A DNA stretch of 40,836 bases from an uncultured Eubacteriales bacterium (GCA_902781095.1 CACZHW010000027.1:1-40836), one strand, 5' to 3'; shown: positions 21,890 to 30,743, numbered from the stretch's first letter. Made by a program: numbers and translations. The notes: generated by a model not told the origin, from the letters alone.

Positions 21890-23052
21890 GCTACTTCATG
21901 GATACCAGCTGGGCCAGCCTCAACCACGTGGGCGAGGAGCTCTGCGGCGACAAGGTGGAGATCATCAAGCAGGATGAAAACGGCGTGCTGCTGGTGCTCT
22001 CCGACGGCCTGGGCAGCGGCGTCAAGGCCAACATCCTGGCCACCCTCACCTGCAAGATCCTCTCCACCATGGTCGCCGCGGGCACCGACATCCGCGACGT
22101 CGTCGAAACGGTGGCCTCCACCCTGCCTGTGGACAAGGAGCGCGGCGTCGCGTACTCCACCTTCACCCTCATGCAGGTGGACGGCGAAGGCAACGCCTAC
22201 TTCGTGGAATTTGACAATCCCTCCCTCATCCTGCTGCGCGAAGGCCGGCACATCGGCCTGCCCTGGCACAACCTGGACATCGCCGGCAAGCAGATCCGCG
22301 AAGCCCGCATGAAGCTCACCCTCGGGGACATGGCCGTCACCTTTTCGGACGGCATCATCCACGCGGGCATCGGCCACAAGATCGACATGGGCTGGCAGCA
22401 GGAAAACGTGATCGACTACCTGGAAACGAACTGGAGCGCGCTCTCCCGCGCCGCCGACGTGCAGCACCGCCTGCTGGAAAAGACCTTTGAGCTCTACGAC
22501 GGGGAGCCCGGCGACGACTGCACCGTCGCCGCCCTGCACGTCATCCGGCCCATGCCCTGCTGCGTGATGGTCGGCCCGCCCGTCAGTCCGGCGGACGACG
22601 GCAGCGTCGTGGACGACCTGATGAGCTGTGAAGGGCGGCGCGTCATCTGCGGCGGCACCACCTCGCAGATCGTCTCCAGCTATCTCGGCCGGGAGGTCAC
22701 CATCGATCTGGACTACATCTCCCCCGACGTGCCGCCCATCGCCCACATGGAGGGTGTGGACCTCATCACGGAGGGCGTCGTCACCATCGGCAAGGTGCTG
22801 GAACTGCTGGAGCGCTACGCCGAGGCGCAGGACCCCGCCGTGCTGCACCGGGACTGCAGCGGCGCCTCCCTGCTGGCCGCCATGCTGGTGGAGGAGTGCA
22901 CCTCGGTCCGCTTCCTCGTGGGCCGGGCGCTCAACCCCGCCCACCAGAACCCTGATATGCCCATCTCCCTCTCCATCAAGCTGCGGCTGGTCAAGGACAT
23001 CGCCGATTGCCTGGAAAAGCTGGGCAAACCCGTTTCCCTTCGGTACTGCTGA
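21886..23052 (+). CDS. SpoIIE-family protein phosphatase of the hydrogenase sensor operon
   Basis: 388 residues from GTG at 21886, overlapping the sensor stop. The PP2C-like core shows LLVLSDGLGSGVKAN near 35-49, FTLMQVDGEGNAYFVEFDNPSLILL, AVTFSDGIIHAG and GDDCTVAALHV, supplying the metal-binding aspartates. A C-terminal ~150-residue region (VMVGPPVSPADD onward, CGGTTSQIVSSYLGR) is specific to phosphatases in hydrogenase-sensor operons and may contact the sensor or the kinase substrate. It would remove phosphate from a Ser/Thr partner when the sensor detects H2 or redox state. That is inference from gene order plus known HydS-PP2C loci. Confidence 0.88.
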   Translation: MSYFMDTSWASLNHVGEELCGDKVEIIKQDENGVLLVLSDGLGSGVKANILATLTCKILSTMVAAGTDIRDVVETVASTLPVDKERGVAYSTFTLMQVDGEGNAYFVEFDNPSLILLREGRHIGLPWHNLDIAGKQIREARMKLTLGDMAVTFSDGIIHAGIGHKIDMGWQQENVIDYLETNWSALSRAADVQHRLLEKTFELYDGEPGDDCTVAALHVIRPMPCCVMVGPPVSPADDGSVVDDLMSCEGRRVICGGTTSQIVSSYLGREVTIDLDYISPDVPPIAHMEGVDLITEGVVTIGKVLELLERYAEAQDPAVLHRDCSGASLLAAMLVEECTSVRFLVGRALNPAHQNPDMPISLSIKLRLVKDIADCLEKLGKPVSLRYC

Positions 23053-23094
23053 AATACGTGCGGATCCACAGACGGATCCCGAAAGGTGACCGGT

Positions 23095-23661
23095 ATGACA
23101 ACGATTGAAAGCTACAAAAAATTCGGCCTTGAAACCCGGGGGTTCACAGGCGGCATCCTGATGGCTGTCGGCGGCATGCTGACGCTGCTGGGGCTGGCAG
23201 TGGTCATCGCGGACCAGGTGTACGGTACGTTCGGGCTGGAAGGCGCGGCGCTCATCATCTTCCCGCTTCTTTTCATCGGCGGGGGCCTCGCTCTGGCATC
23301 CTCCGGGGTGCATATGTTCCGTAAGGATAAAAAACGGGTGGACGGCCTTCGCGAAGCCTATGAGAACAACCGCTGCGTGATGGCTGACATCGTGGATGTA
23401 CGGGCGCAGACCTCCACCACGAAGACCAGCGACAATATGTTCACGGGCGTCCGCTACCGCGAGTATTACCTGGTGGAATGCCGTTACAAGGATCCCGGCA
23501 CCGGTACGACCCATATCTATTACAGCAGGAGCCTGTATTTCGACCCCACCGAACTGATCGTCGCCAAACAGGTCCCCGTCTATATTGACAGGGACGACGA
23601 GAAGAACATCTTCGTGGATATCGATCAGGCGCTGGCCCCGGTGGAAATCCATCAGGGCTGA
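23095..23661 (+). CDS. Membrane protein with DUF3592-like soluble domain
   Basis: 188 residues. Two hydrophobic helices near the N-terminus (ILMAVGGMLTLLGLAVVIAD and ALIIFPLLFIGGGLALASS), then a soluble ~120-residue beta-rich domain (NRCVMADIVDVRAQTSTTKTS, YYLVECRYKDPGTGTTHIYYSRSLYFDP, KQVPVYIDRDDEKN) as in DUF3592-type proteins, whose function is unknown. ATG at 23095 follows AAAGGTGA at 5 bases; an in-frame GTG at 23086 lies within that ribosome site. It is 42 bases after the phosphatase and ends in a strong terminator, so it may be the last gene of the operon. Confidence 0.7.
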   Translation: MTTIESYKKFGLETRGFTGGILMAVGGMLTLLGLAVVIADQVYGTFGLEGAALIIFPLLFIGGGLALASSGVHMFRKDKKRVDGLREAYENNRCVMADIVDVRAQTSTTKTSDNMFTGVRYREYYLVECRYKDPGTGTTHIYYSRSLYFDPTELIVAKQVPVYIDRDDEKNIFVDIDQALAPVEIHQG

Positions 23662-23682
23662 GGAAACCGGAAAACCCGGAAA

Positions 23683-23715
23683 GCCGGCAGCGTGCTCTGC
23701 GCTGCCGGCTTTTTC
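23683..23715 (+). terminator. Terminator after the hydrogenase/sensor region
   Basis: GCCGGCAGCG-TGCTCTG-CGCTGCCGGC followed by TTTTTCG; perfect 10-bp stem. Confidence 0.88.
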
Positions 23716-23760
23716 GTTCATTTCACCCACCTGCAAATTCAGGCATCTCTGTTCTGTTTA

Positions 23761-23789
23761 TTGATACTTCGTCCCGTTCCTGCTACAAT
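23761..23789 (+). promoter_or_regulatory. Promoter of the glycosidase pair
   Basis: TTGATA (23761-23766), 17-base spacer, TACAAT (23784-23789), about 57 bases before the GH120-like start codon; CAGGAGG precedes the ATG. Confidence 0.75.
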
Positions 23790-23845
23790 ACCCGCAGAAT
23801 CGAATCACAACCATCCGGCGCAAGTGCCCGGGTCAGGAGGTAACT

Positions 23846-25867
23846 ATGCAATACTTTGTCGACTGCAAGGCCGCCCCCGGCGGCGACGGCAGCAAGGCAC
23901 TCCCCTTCAGGACCATCAGCGGGGCTGCGGCCATCGCCCGCCCCGGCGACGAGGTGCTCGTCCTGCCCGGCATCTACCGGGAATGGGTAAGCCCGGCCAA
24001 CGCCGGCACACAGGAGGCGCGCATCACCTACCGCTCCGCGGAGCCGCGCGCTGCCGTCATCACCGGCGCGGAGCCCGTGACGGGCTGGGTTCCGGTGCAA
24101 GGCCATCCCGGCTGCTGGCAGGCCCGCGTGCCCAATTCGCTCTTTACCGGCCGCAACCCCTACACGACGAAGGTCAGCGGCGACTGGTTCAACGCCTACT
24201 TCCCGGCGCATCTGGGGGAGGTCTACCTCAACGACAGGGCCCTCTACGAGGTGACGGATCCGGAGGGCGTCTATGCCCCCGTTCCGTCCGCGATCTCCTG
24301 GAACCCGGAGGACTCCCTGCTGACCTGGACCGCGTCCCAGGATGCAGCGTCGGACGAGACGGTGCTGCTGTGCAACTTCGGAGCCGCGGACCCGAACCGG
24401 GAAAGCGTGGAGATCAACGTGCGGGAAGCCTGCTTCTACCCGAAGGCGGAGGGCGTCGGCTACATCACCCTCTCCGGCTTTAAGGTCTGCCGGGCCGCCT
24501 GCCAGTGGGCCCCGCCGACCGCCTATCAGGAGGGCATGATCGGCCCGCACTGGTCCCGCGGCTGGATCATCGAGGACTGCGAGATCTTCGACGCCAAATG
24601 CTCCGGCATCTCGCTGGGCAAGTATCTGCAGCCCGAAAACGACAACAAGTGGCTGAAGACGAAGTTCAAGGACGGCACGCAGACGGAGCGCGAGTGCATC
24701 TGCCAGGCCCAGGCGGAGGGCTGGACGAAGGAGCGCATCGGCAGCCACGTCGTCCGCGGCTGCGACATCCACGACTGCGGGCAGACGGGCATCGTGGGGC
24801 ATCTGGGCGGCGTCTTCTCCCTCATCGAGGGCAACCACATCCACCACATCAACAACCGGCAGAACCTGGCCGGCGCGGAGATCGGCGGCATCAAGATGCA
24901 CGCGGCCATCGACGTCATCATCCGCGGCAACGTGTTCAACCACTGCACGCGCGGCCTCTGGCTGGACTGGCAGGCGCAGGGCACGCGGGTGACGGGCAAC
25001 CTGTTCTTCGACAACACGCTGCCGCACGACCACCTGCTGTGCCGCGAGGCGCTGGTGGGCATCGGCGAGGACATCTTCATCGAGATCAGCCACGGCCCCA
25101 CGCTGGTGGACCACAACGTGCTGCTCTCCGACCGGGCGCTCAAGCTGCCCACGCAGGGCGTGGCCGTGTGCCACAACCTCATCGCCGGCTCCGTCACCGC
25201 CGTCGGCCGCGGGGTCAACAACAACTCCATCCTGCAGCCTTCCCCGCGCTACACGCCCTACCACATGCCACACCGCACGGAGGTCGCGGGCTTCATGACC
25301 ATCCTGCACGGCGACATGCGCTTCTACAACAACATCTTCGCGGGGCGCGCGCCGCGCGCGGGCTGGGCGGACGTCACCCTTCCCCCGGAGGAGGAGGAAT
25401 GGAACGACCTGAACCTCACCCCGGGCACCTTCCCCTACGACGACTATCCGACGCGGGAGGAGTGGGAGCGCCAGTTTGAGGGCTACTGCGGCATGGGCAG
25501 CGAAAAGAGCGACCGCTACTACAACCCGCTGCCCGTCTGGACGGGCGGCAACGTCTACCTGGGCACCGCCCGCCCCTGCAAAAAGGAAAAGGACTGGGCG
25601 GCGGATGAGCGCCTGCCGCAGATTTCCCTTCGGGAGGAGGGCGGCCGCTTTATCCTGACCACCGACCTGTACGGTTATCTGCCGAAGGCCGCGACGCACA
25701 TCGTCTCCACCGAAACGCTGGCCCCCGCCTTCGAGCCGGAGCAGGCCTTCGAAAACCCGGACGGCACGCCCATCGTGATGGACCGCGACCTTGCGGGCGA
25801 GGCGCGCGGCACTTCGCCCGTGCCGGGGCCGGTGGAGCGCTTTACCGGCGAGATCGTCTTCGGCTGA
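23846..25867 (+). CDS. GH120-like beta-xylosidase (right-handed parallel beta-helix)
   Basis: 673 residues, no signal peptide, so cytoplasmic. The N-terminus (GSKALPFRTISGAAAIARPGD, GIYREWVSP) and the beta-helix with repeated motifs (VVRGCDIHDCGQTGIVG, SLIEGNHIHHINN) resemble GH120 enzymes such as Thermoanaerobacterium XylC. The nucleophile is probably Asp374 (LWLDWQAQGTRV) and the acid/base Glu413 (DIFIEISHGP). In XylC, as I recall, these are Asp382 and Glu405, 23 apart; here they are 39 apart because of an insert (HDHLLCREALVGIGE). It would release xylose from imported xylo-oligosaccharides. It is the first gene of a pair with a GH30 enzyme, 21 bases apart, next to an ABC sugar importer. 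Confidence 0.82.
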   Translation: MQYFVDCKAAPGGDGSKALPFRTISGAAAIARPGDEVLVLPGIYREWVSPANAGTQEARITYRSAEPRAAVITGAEPVTGWVPVQGHPGCWQARVPNSLFTGRNPYTTKVSGDWFNAYFPAHLGEVYLNDRALYEVTDPEGVYAPVPSAISWNPEDSLLTWTASQDAASDETVLLCNFGAADPNRESVEINVREACFYPKAEGVGYITLSGFKVCRAACQWAPPTAYQEGMIGPHWSRGWIIEDCEIFDAKCSGISLGKYLQPENDNKWLKTKFKDGTQTERECICQAQAEGWTKERIGSHVVRGCDIHDCGQTGIVGHLGGVFSLIEGNHIHHINNRQNLAGAEIGGIKMHAAIDVIIRGNVFNHCTRGLWLDWQAQGTRVTGNLFFDNTLPHDHLLCREALVGIGEDIFIEISHGPTLVDHNVLLSDRALKLPTQGVAVCHNLIAGSVTAVGRGVNNNSILQPSPRYTPYHMPHRTEVAGFMTILHGDMRFYNNIFAGRAPRAGWADVTLPPEEEEWNDLNLTPGTFPYDDYPTREEWERQFEGYCGMGSEKSDRYYNPLPVWTGGNVYLGTARPCKKEKDWAADERLPQISLREEGGRFILTTDLYGYLPKAATHIVSTETLAPAFEPEQAFENPDGTPIVMDRDLAGEARGTSPVPGPVERFTGEIVFG

Positions 25868-25888
25868 TCGCCGCGGAGGCCTTTGCAA

Positions 25889-27196
25889 ATGAACGCCTAC
25901 CATCTCTTCATCAACGGCGAACCCGTCCACGCCGGCGAATTCATGCCGGACCGTGAGGAGCGCGAAAACGCCCTCGTCCGCCTCTACCCCGGCGAGACCG
26001 ACCAGGTCTGGCAAGGGTTCGGCGGTGCGGTGACGGACAGCGCGGGCTACGTCTTCTCGCGCATGAACGGGGAGCAGCGGGAGCAGCTGCTGGACGCGTA
26101 CTTCGGCCGGGACGGCCTGGGCTACTCCATCCTGCGCGTACCCGTCGACAGCTGCGATTTCTCGCTGGAGCAGTACGAGGCCGCCCCGGACGGAAACCCG
26201 GACCACTTTGACACGGAGCGCCCGCTGCGCTACATCCTGCCCCTGCTGGAAGCCATCCGGGCGCGGGCGCCGCACATCACGCTGATGCTCTCCCCGTGGT
26301 CGCCGCCCCGGCTGTTCAAAACCAACGGCAAGCGGCACGGCGGCGGTAAATGCCGCCCGGAGTGCTACGGCCCCTGGGCCGAATACCTCTGCCGCTACAT
26401 CCGGGAATTCACCGGCCGGGGCTTTACGGTCAGCCGGCTGTCCCTGCAGAACGAGCCCCATGCCGTGCAGACGTGGGACAGCTGCGTGTGGACCGCGCAG
26501 GAGGAGCGGACCTTCCTCGTGGATTACCTGAAGCCCGCGCTGCAGCGGAACGGTTTCGCGGACGTGCAGGTCTTCATCTGGGATCACAACAAGGAGCGCG
26601 TGCTGGACCGCGCGCTGGCCGTCCTGGACGAGAAGGGCCGCAGGGCCGCGGACGGCATCGCCTTCCACTGGTACAGCGGCGACCACTTCGACGCCCTTCG
26701 CAGGACGCACGAGCGCTTCCCGGAGAAGACGCTGATGCTCAGCGAAAACTGCATCGAGTACAGCAAGTTCGGCGTGGCCGACCCCGCCGTGCCCCGCGGC
26801 CTCATCGCCCACGAAATCCTGGGCGACCTGGAAAGCGGGACGGCCGCCTTCCTCGACTGGAACATGGTGCTCGACAGCCGGGGCGGGCCCAACTACGTGG
26901 GCAATTACTGCCACGCGCCGCTGCTCTTCGACGAGCGCGCCGGCGTGCTGTCCCGCAACAGCGTCTACGACGCACTGTGGCACTTCGCACGCTTCATCGC
27001 CCCCGGCTCACGCAGGATCCTGTCCAGCTCCTTTTCCTGCGAGTTGGAGACCACGGCCTTCGCCCAGCCGGACGGCAGCCTCACGCTGGTCCTCAACAAC
27101 CGGGGCGGCGCCGTCAAAGCCGGCGTCACGCTGGGCGGGCAGATCGCCGACGTCAGCCTCCCGGCCCGCTCCCTCGCAACCCTCGTCATCGCCTGA
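25889..27196 (+). CDS. Glycoside hydrolase family 30 enzyme
   Basis: 435 residues, no signal peptide. (beta/alpha)8 landmarks include WQGFGGAVTDSAG, LGYSILRVPVDSCDFS, LMLSPWSPP, LSLQNEPH (acid/base Glu189), IAFHWYSGDHF and LMLSENCIE (nucleophile Glu286); a short C-terminal beta domain follows (SFSCELETTAFAQPDGSLTLVL). GH30 includes beta-xylosidases, glucosylceramidases and beta-1,6-glucanases; with a GH120-like neighbour and a sugar importer, an intracellular xylo-oligosaccharide or related role is likely. ATG at 25889 has GGAGG 9 bases upstream; the TTG at 25883 is too close. Operon partner of the upstream gene. Confidence 0.88.
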   Translation: MNAYHLFINGEPVHAGEFMPDREERENALVRLYPGETDQVWQGFGGAVTDSAGYVFSRMNGEQREQLLDAYFGRDGLGYSILRVPVDSCDFSLEQYEAAPDGNPDHFDTERPLRYILPLLEAIRARAPHITLMLSPWSPPRLFKTNGKRHGGGKCRPECYGPWAEYLCRYIREFTGRGFTVSRLSLQNEPHAVQTWDSCVWTAQEERTFLVDYLKPALQRNGFADVQVFIWDHNKERVLDRALAVLDEKGRRAADGIAFHWYSGDHFDALRRTHERFPEKTLMLSENCIEYSKFGVADPAVPRGLIAHEILGDLESGTAAFLDWNMVLDSRGGPNYVGNYCHAPLLFDERAGVLSRNSVYDALWHFARFIAPGSRRILSSSFSCELETTAFAQPDGSLTLVLNNRGGAVKAGVTLGGQIADVSLPARSLATLVIA

Positions 27197-27220
27197 CCCT
27201 CCCTTCCGGGAGGGTTTCTT
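27197..27220 (+). terminator. Terminator of the glycosidase pair
   Basis: CCCTCCC-TTCC-GGGAGGG then TTTCTTG, immediately after the GH30 stop. Confidence 0.8.
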
Positions 27221-27369
27221 GTATCCCTCCCGGAGGCTTTCAAAGTCCGCCTGCCGAAACTGGATAACCTGCTCATGATTCTTTCTCTCCGCAAATGTGC
27301 TTACGGAAGCGAAACCGTTTTTGGGTAAATTTTTCTGCCGCCTTTCTGAAAAAATTATCTAAAATCCCC

Positions 27370-27398
27370 TTGCCAAGTCAATCGGAATGTGTTATTCT
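27370..27398 (+). promoter_or_regulatory. Promoter of the sugar ABC importer
   Basis: TTGCCA (27370-27375), 17-base spacer, TATTCT (27393-27398). The 150 bases before it are AT-richer than the flanks and hold no gene; no regulator site could be confirmed there. Confidence 0.6.
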
Positions 27399-27479
27399 AA
27401 TCCCAGTTGAACCAGTGTTTCATAACTCTCTTTCAAAACACTGGCCTGAGGCAACAAATCTTATAAGGAGGAACCAATC

Positions 27480-28712
27480 ATGAAGAAGATCCTTGCACTG
27501 GCGCTTGCGCTCACGATGCTCTGTGCCGCGTCCCTCGCGCTGGCCGAGCCGATCACCCTGCAGCTGTGGTCCATCGCCACCGAGAGCGACTCCAGCCATC
27601 AGGCGTTCGTCGATGCCATCGCCGCCTACGAGGCCGAGCATCCCGACATCAAGATCGAGCACAACGCCACCGAGAACGAGGCCTACAAGACCAAGATCAA
27701 GGCCGCGATGTCCAGCGGCGAAGACCTGCCCGACATCTTCTTTACCTGGGGCATGGGCTTCCTGGGCGAGTTTGTGGACGCCGGCCGCGTCGTCTGCCTG
27801 GATGACTACTATCCCGCCTACGCCGACGAGCTGCCCGAGGCCATGACCGTGAACGTGCGCTACGACAACAAGATGTTCGGCGTGCCGTACACCATGTCCC
27901 TGGTCACCCTGTACGCGAACATGGATCTGCTGGCCCAGGTCGGCTACGATCACATCCCCGCCACCTACGACGAGATGATCGCCTGCTGCGACGCCCTGAA
28001 GGCCGCCGGCATCATCCCCTTCGGCGTCTCCGGCAAGGAAGCCTGGTGCCTGTCCGAGTATGTCGAGCCCCTGGTCATCAAGTCCGTGGGCGGCGACAAG
28101 CTGCGCGACATGTACAACGGCGTCGCTTCCTGGAATGACGAGGGCGTCATCAAGGCCATCGCCGCTTTCCAGGATATGGTCACCAAGGAGTACTTCGATC
28201 CCAGCGCGCCCGCTCTGGGCAACGACGAAGTGAAGAACAACTTCATCGCCGGCAAATACGCGTTCTATCAGAACGGCTCCTGGAACAACAAGGACATCGG
28301 CGAGCAGGCCAAGTTCGCCGTGCAGGCCGGCACCTTCCCGGTGCTCAACCCCGACGTCACCCTGTATCAGATGATCGGCGGCCCGAACAACACCCTGGCC
28401 GTGACCGAGTCCTGCGAGCACAAAGCCGAGGCGATTGACGCCGCGTTCTTCCTGGCCCGCTACTTCTCCGACGCTGACTACAAGTCCGGCGCGAACCTGC
28501 CCTGCTGGGCGGCCGATCCCAAAGCCGAGGTTGGTCCGCTCATCGTCTCCGCTGCCGACATGGCCGCCAAGGCGGACAACATGGTGCTCTTCGGCGACAA
28601 CTTCCTGAGCGCCGACGCCGCCAACACCTACCTCGACTACATCGTGCAGGCCTATGCCATGGACATCACGCCTGAAGAGTACGCCGAGGGTCTGGACGCC
28701 GATCTCAAGTAA
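27480..28712 (+). CDS. ABC transporter sugar-binding protein (family 1)
   Basis: 410 residues. Signal peptide 1-22 (KK, Ala/Leu-rich core, ALA-E); the Cys15 is not in a lipobox context, so anchoring is uncertain. The mature protein has the family-1 solute-binding signature: LQLWSIATESD, AAYEAEHPDIKIEHNATENEAYKTKIKAAMSSGEDLPDIFFTWG (split over several strands), a hinge, and FIAGKYAFYQNGSWN. Such proteins bind oligosaccharides or monosaccharides outside the cell. AAGGAGG lies before the ATG. It has its own promoter and is followed by a strong hairpin before the permeases, which would give binding protein in excess. Confidence 0.92.
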   Translation: MKKILALALALTMLCAASLALAEPITLQLWSIATESDSSHQAFVDAIAAYEAEHPDIKIEHNATENEAYKTKIKAAMSSGEDLPDIFFTWGMGFLGEFVDAGRVVCLDDYYPAYADELPEAMTVNVRYDNKMFGVPYTMSLVTLYANMDLLAQVGYDHIPATYDEMIACCDALKAAGIIPFGVSGKEAWCLSEYVEPLVIKSVGGDKLRDMYNGVASWNDEGVIKAIAAFQDMVTKEYFDPSAPALGNDEVKNNFIAGKYAFYQNGSWNNKDIGEQAKFAVQAGTFPVLNPDVTLYQMIGGPNNTLAVTESCEHKAEAIDAAFFLARYFSDADYKSGANLPCWAADPKAEVGPLIVSAADMAAKADNMVLFGDNFLSADAANTYLDYIVQAYAMDITPEEYAEGLDADLK

Positions 28713-28743
28713 TCGGCAAAACCCCGTCTAAAATCCGAGCTCT

Positions 28744-28790
28744 GGGGAACAGTCTCTCAAGGGGTAACCCCGAGAGGGGCTGTTCCCTTT
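28744..28790 (+). terminator. Attenuating hairpin between binding protein and permeases
   Basis: GGGAACAG...CTGTTCCC with an inner CTCTC / GAGAG and GGGG-TAA-CCCC, then only TTTCC. A strong stem with a weak T-tail suggests partial termination, or 3'-end protection of the binding-protein message. Confidence 0.6.
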
Positions 28791-28819
28791 CCTTCCTTTG
28801 AAGAAAAGGAGCCAAGACC

Positions 28820-29704
28820 ATGAAACGACCGTTTTCCTACAAACTGAACATCTTCCTCTTCCTGCTGCCCGCGCTCATCCTGTTCATCGGGGTGCTGATC
28901 GCGCCGATCATCCTGTCCGGCTACTACAGCCTGACGGAGTGGAACGGCCTCAAGACCCCGGTGTTCATCGGCCTGGCCAACTACCGGGAGCTGTTCACTA
29001 GCCGGTCTATCAACATCATGCGCGCGCTGAAGAACGCCATGCTGCTGGCGCTGCTGTCCACGTGCATCCAGCTGCCCTTCGCGCTGTGGCTCGCCCTCAA
29101 GCTCTCCAAGCACGTGAAGGGCGAACGGGCGTACCTGTCCATCTACTTCATGCCCGTGCTGATCTCCACGGTGGTCATCGGCCAGCTGTGGCTCAAGATC
29201 TACAACCCGGACTACGGCGTGCTGAACCTCTGCCTGCGCGGAATGGGGCTGGACAACCTCGCCCAGATCTGGCTGGGCAATAAAAAGACGGCCCTGTGGG
29301 CCGCGTTCGTCCCCATCCTCTGGCAGTACGTCGGCTACCACATGCTGCTCATGTACGCCGGCATCAAGGGCGTCCCGCCCGAGCTCAACGAGGCCGCCAT
29401 GCTGGACGGCTGCACGGAGAGCCAGGTCAACCGCTACATCATCATCCCCTACATCAAGCCCATCCTGCGCGTGAGCGTGATCTTCGCGGTCACCGGCTCG
29501 CTCAAATCCTTCGACCTCATCTACGTGCTGACCAACGGCGGCCCCAACCACGCCACCGAGGTGCCCAGCACGCTGATGATCAACCTGCTGTTCCTGCGCA
29601 ACCGCTACGGTATGGGCAGCACGATCGCCGTCATGCTGATCGTCCTGTGCTTCGCCTTTGCGATTCTCATAAACATGATTTTCAAGGAGGAGAAGGGAAG
29701 ATGA
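28820..29704 (+). CDS. Sugar ABC transporter permease (MalF type)
   Basis: 294 residues, six predicted membrane helices (first LNIFLFLLPALILFIGVLIAP). The EAA loop for ATPase contact is present: LNEAAMLDGCTESQVNRYIIIP. AAAAGGAG precedes the ATG. It overlaps the second permease by 4 bases (ATGA). It belongs to the CUT1 importers, which form a heterodimeric channel with the next protein. Confidence 0.93.
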   Translation: MKRPFSYKLNIFLFLLPALILFIGVLIAPIILSGYYSLTEWNGLKTPVFIGLANYRELFTSRSINIMRALKNAMLLALLSTCIQLPFALWLALKLSKHVKGERAYLSIYFMPVLISTVVIGQLWLKIYNPDYGVLNLCLRGMGLDNLAQIWLGNKKTALWAAFVPILWQYVGYHMLLMYAGIKGVPPELNEAAMLDGCTESQVNRYIIIPYIKPILRVSVIFAVTGSLKSFDLIYVLTNGGPNHATEVPSTLMINLLFLRNRYGMGSTIAVMLIVLCFAFAILINMIFKEEKGR

Positions 29705-30567
29705 GCAAGAACAAGGCTTATATCGCGCCCGACGGCAAGCGCCCGCTGACTGCCCGGCAGACGTTCGTCTACGCGGTTCTGATTCTGTGGGCGGCCATCA
29801 GCCTCTTTCCCGTATACTGGATGCTGACCTTCTCTTTGAAGAACAACGCCGAGATCTTCGGCGAAAACGTCATCGGCCTGCCCAAGTACTGGGTGTGGGA
29901 GAACTACAGCCGGGCGCTCCACACGGGCGACATGCCCCGCTACTTCCTCAACAGCGTCATCGTTGCGGTCTCCACCATCCTCATCACGCTGACCGCCTCC
30001 GTCATGGCGACCTATGCGATGACGCGGCTGCAGTGGAAGGGCAGCAAGACGATGAACAAGTTCTTCATGCTGGGCCTCACCATCCCGATCCACGCCTCCA
30101 TCGTGCCGCTGTACACCACGCTCTCCCGGCTGAAGATGCTGAACTCCTACTGGGCGCTCATCATCCCCTATTCGGCCTTCTCACTGGCGATGGGCATCCT
30201 CATCTGCATCGGCTTCATGGGGGACATCCCCTACGATCTGGACGAGGCCGCCTTCATCGACGGCTGCGGCGTGTGGGGCATCTTCCTGCGCATCATCGCG
30301 CCGCTGATGACGCCGGCCGTGGCGACCGTCGGCATCTACACCTTCCTGCAGTGCTGGAACGAGCTGATGTTCGCCAACGTCTTCATCAGCAAGGACGCGC
30401 TCAAGACCCTGCCTGTCGGCGTGCAGGCGCTCTCCGGCCAGTACACGACGGACTGGGGCCCCATCGGCGCCGCCCTCTCGCTGGCCACCATCCCCACGCT
30501 GATCGTCTACGTCTTCCTCTCCAAGCGCATCCAGGACAGCTTTATCGCAGGTGCGGTGAAGGGGTAA
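29701..30567 (+). CDS. Sugar ABC transporter permease (MalG type)
   Basis: 288 residues, six predicted membrane helices (VYAVLILWAAISLFPVYWML first). The EAA loop reads LDEAAFIDGCGVWGIFLRIIAP. The conserved C-terminal QDSFIAGAVKG is typical of MalG-type permeases. It starts at ATG 29701 inside the ATGA overlap, with GGAGGAGAAGGG just upstream. No ATP-binding gene follows, so a shared MsmK-type ATPase encoded elsewhere must energise the importer. Confidence 0.93.
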   Translation: MSKNKAYIAPDGKRPLTARQTFVYAVLILWAAISLFPVYWMLTFSLKNNAEIFGENVIGLPKYWVWENYSRALHTGDMPRYFLNSVIVAVSTILITLTASVMATYAMTRLQWKGSKTMNKFFMLGLTIPIHASIVPLYTTLSRLKMLNSYWALIIPYSAFSLAMGILICIGFMGDIPYDLDEAAFIDGCGVWGIFLRIIAPLMTPAVATVGIYTFLQCWNELMFANVFISKDALKTLPVGVQALSGQYTTDWGPIGAALSLATIPTLIVYVFLSKRIQDSFIAGAVKG

Positions 30568-30592
30568 GTTTTCCCGATGGACATGCTTTTCG

Positions 30593-30622
30593 CGCCTCCC
30601 GGCCGTCCGGGAGGCGTTTTTT
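30593..30622 (+). terminator. Terminator of the sugar importer operon
   Basis: CGCCTCCCGG-CCGT-CCGGGAGGCG followed by TTTTTT. Confidence 0.9.
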
Positions 30623-30647
30623 ACCGCTTGGGTCGGGCAAACCCTCC

Positions 30648-30722
30648 GCCTTTACTTTTCAGCGCGTTTCAGGCCGTTAACCTTTACTTTTTTAACACGA
30701 AGAGGTAAAATAAGTAAAGGTT
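30648..30722 (+). promoter_or_regulatory. Fic promoter with palindromic operator
   Basis: TTTACT (30683-30688), 17-base spacer, TAAAAT (30706-30711). AACCTTTACTT (30679-30689) covers the -35 and its perfect inverse AAGTAAAGGTT (30712-30722) follows the -10; a further CCTTTACTTTT lies at 30649-30659. This is the form expected of a repressor site, most simply for the Fic protein's own helix-turn-helix. Confidence 0.7.
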
Positions 30723-30743
30723 TTCGTAAGGGGAGTGGATTCC

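Noticed and set aside
23783..26983. A 1066-codon open frame on the minus strand opposite the GH120-like and GH30 genes
   Set aside because: It is a shadow caused by GC-rich codon use. The plus strand carries recognised catalytic motifs and ribosome sites; the minus frame has Val/Ala/Arg-rich nonsense and no ribosome site.
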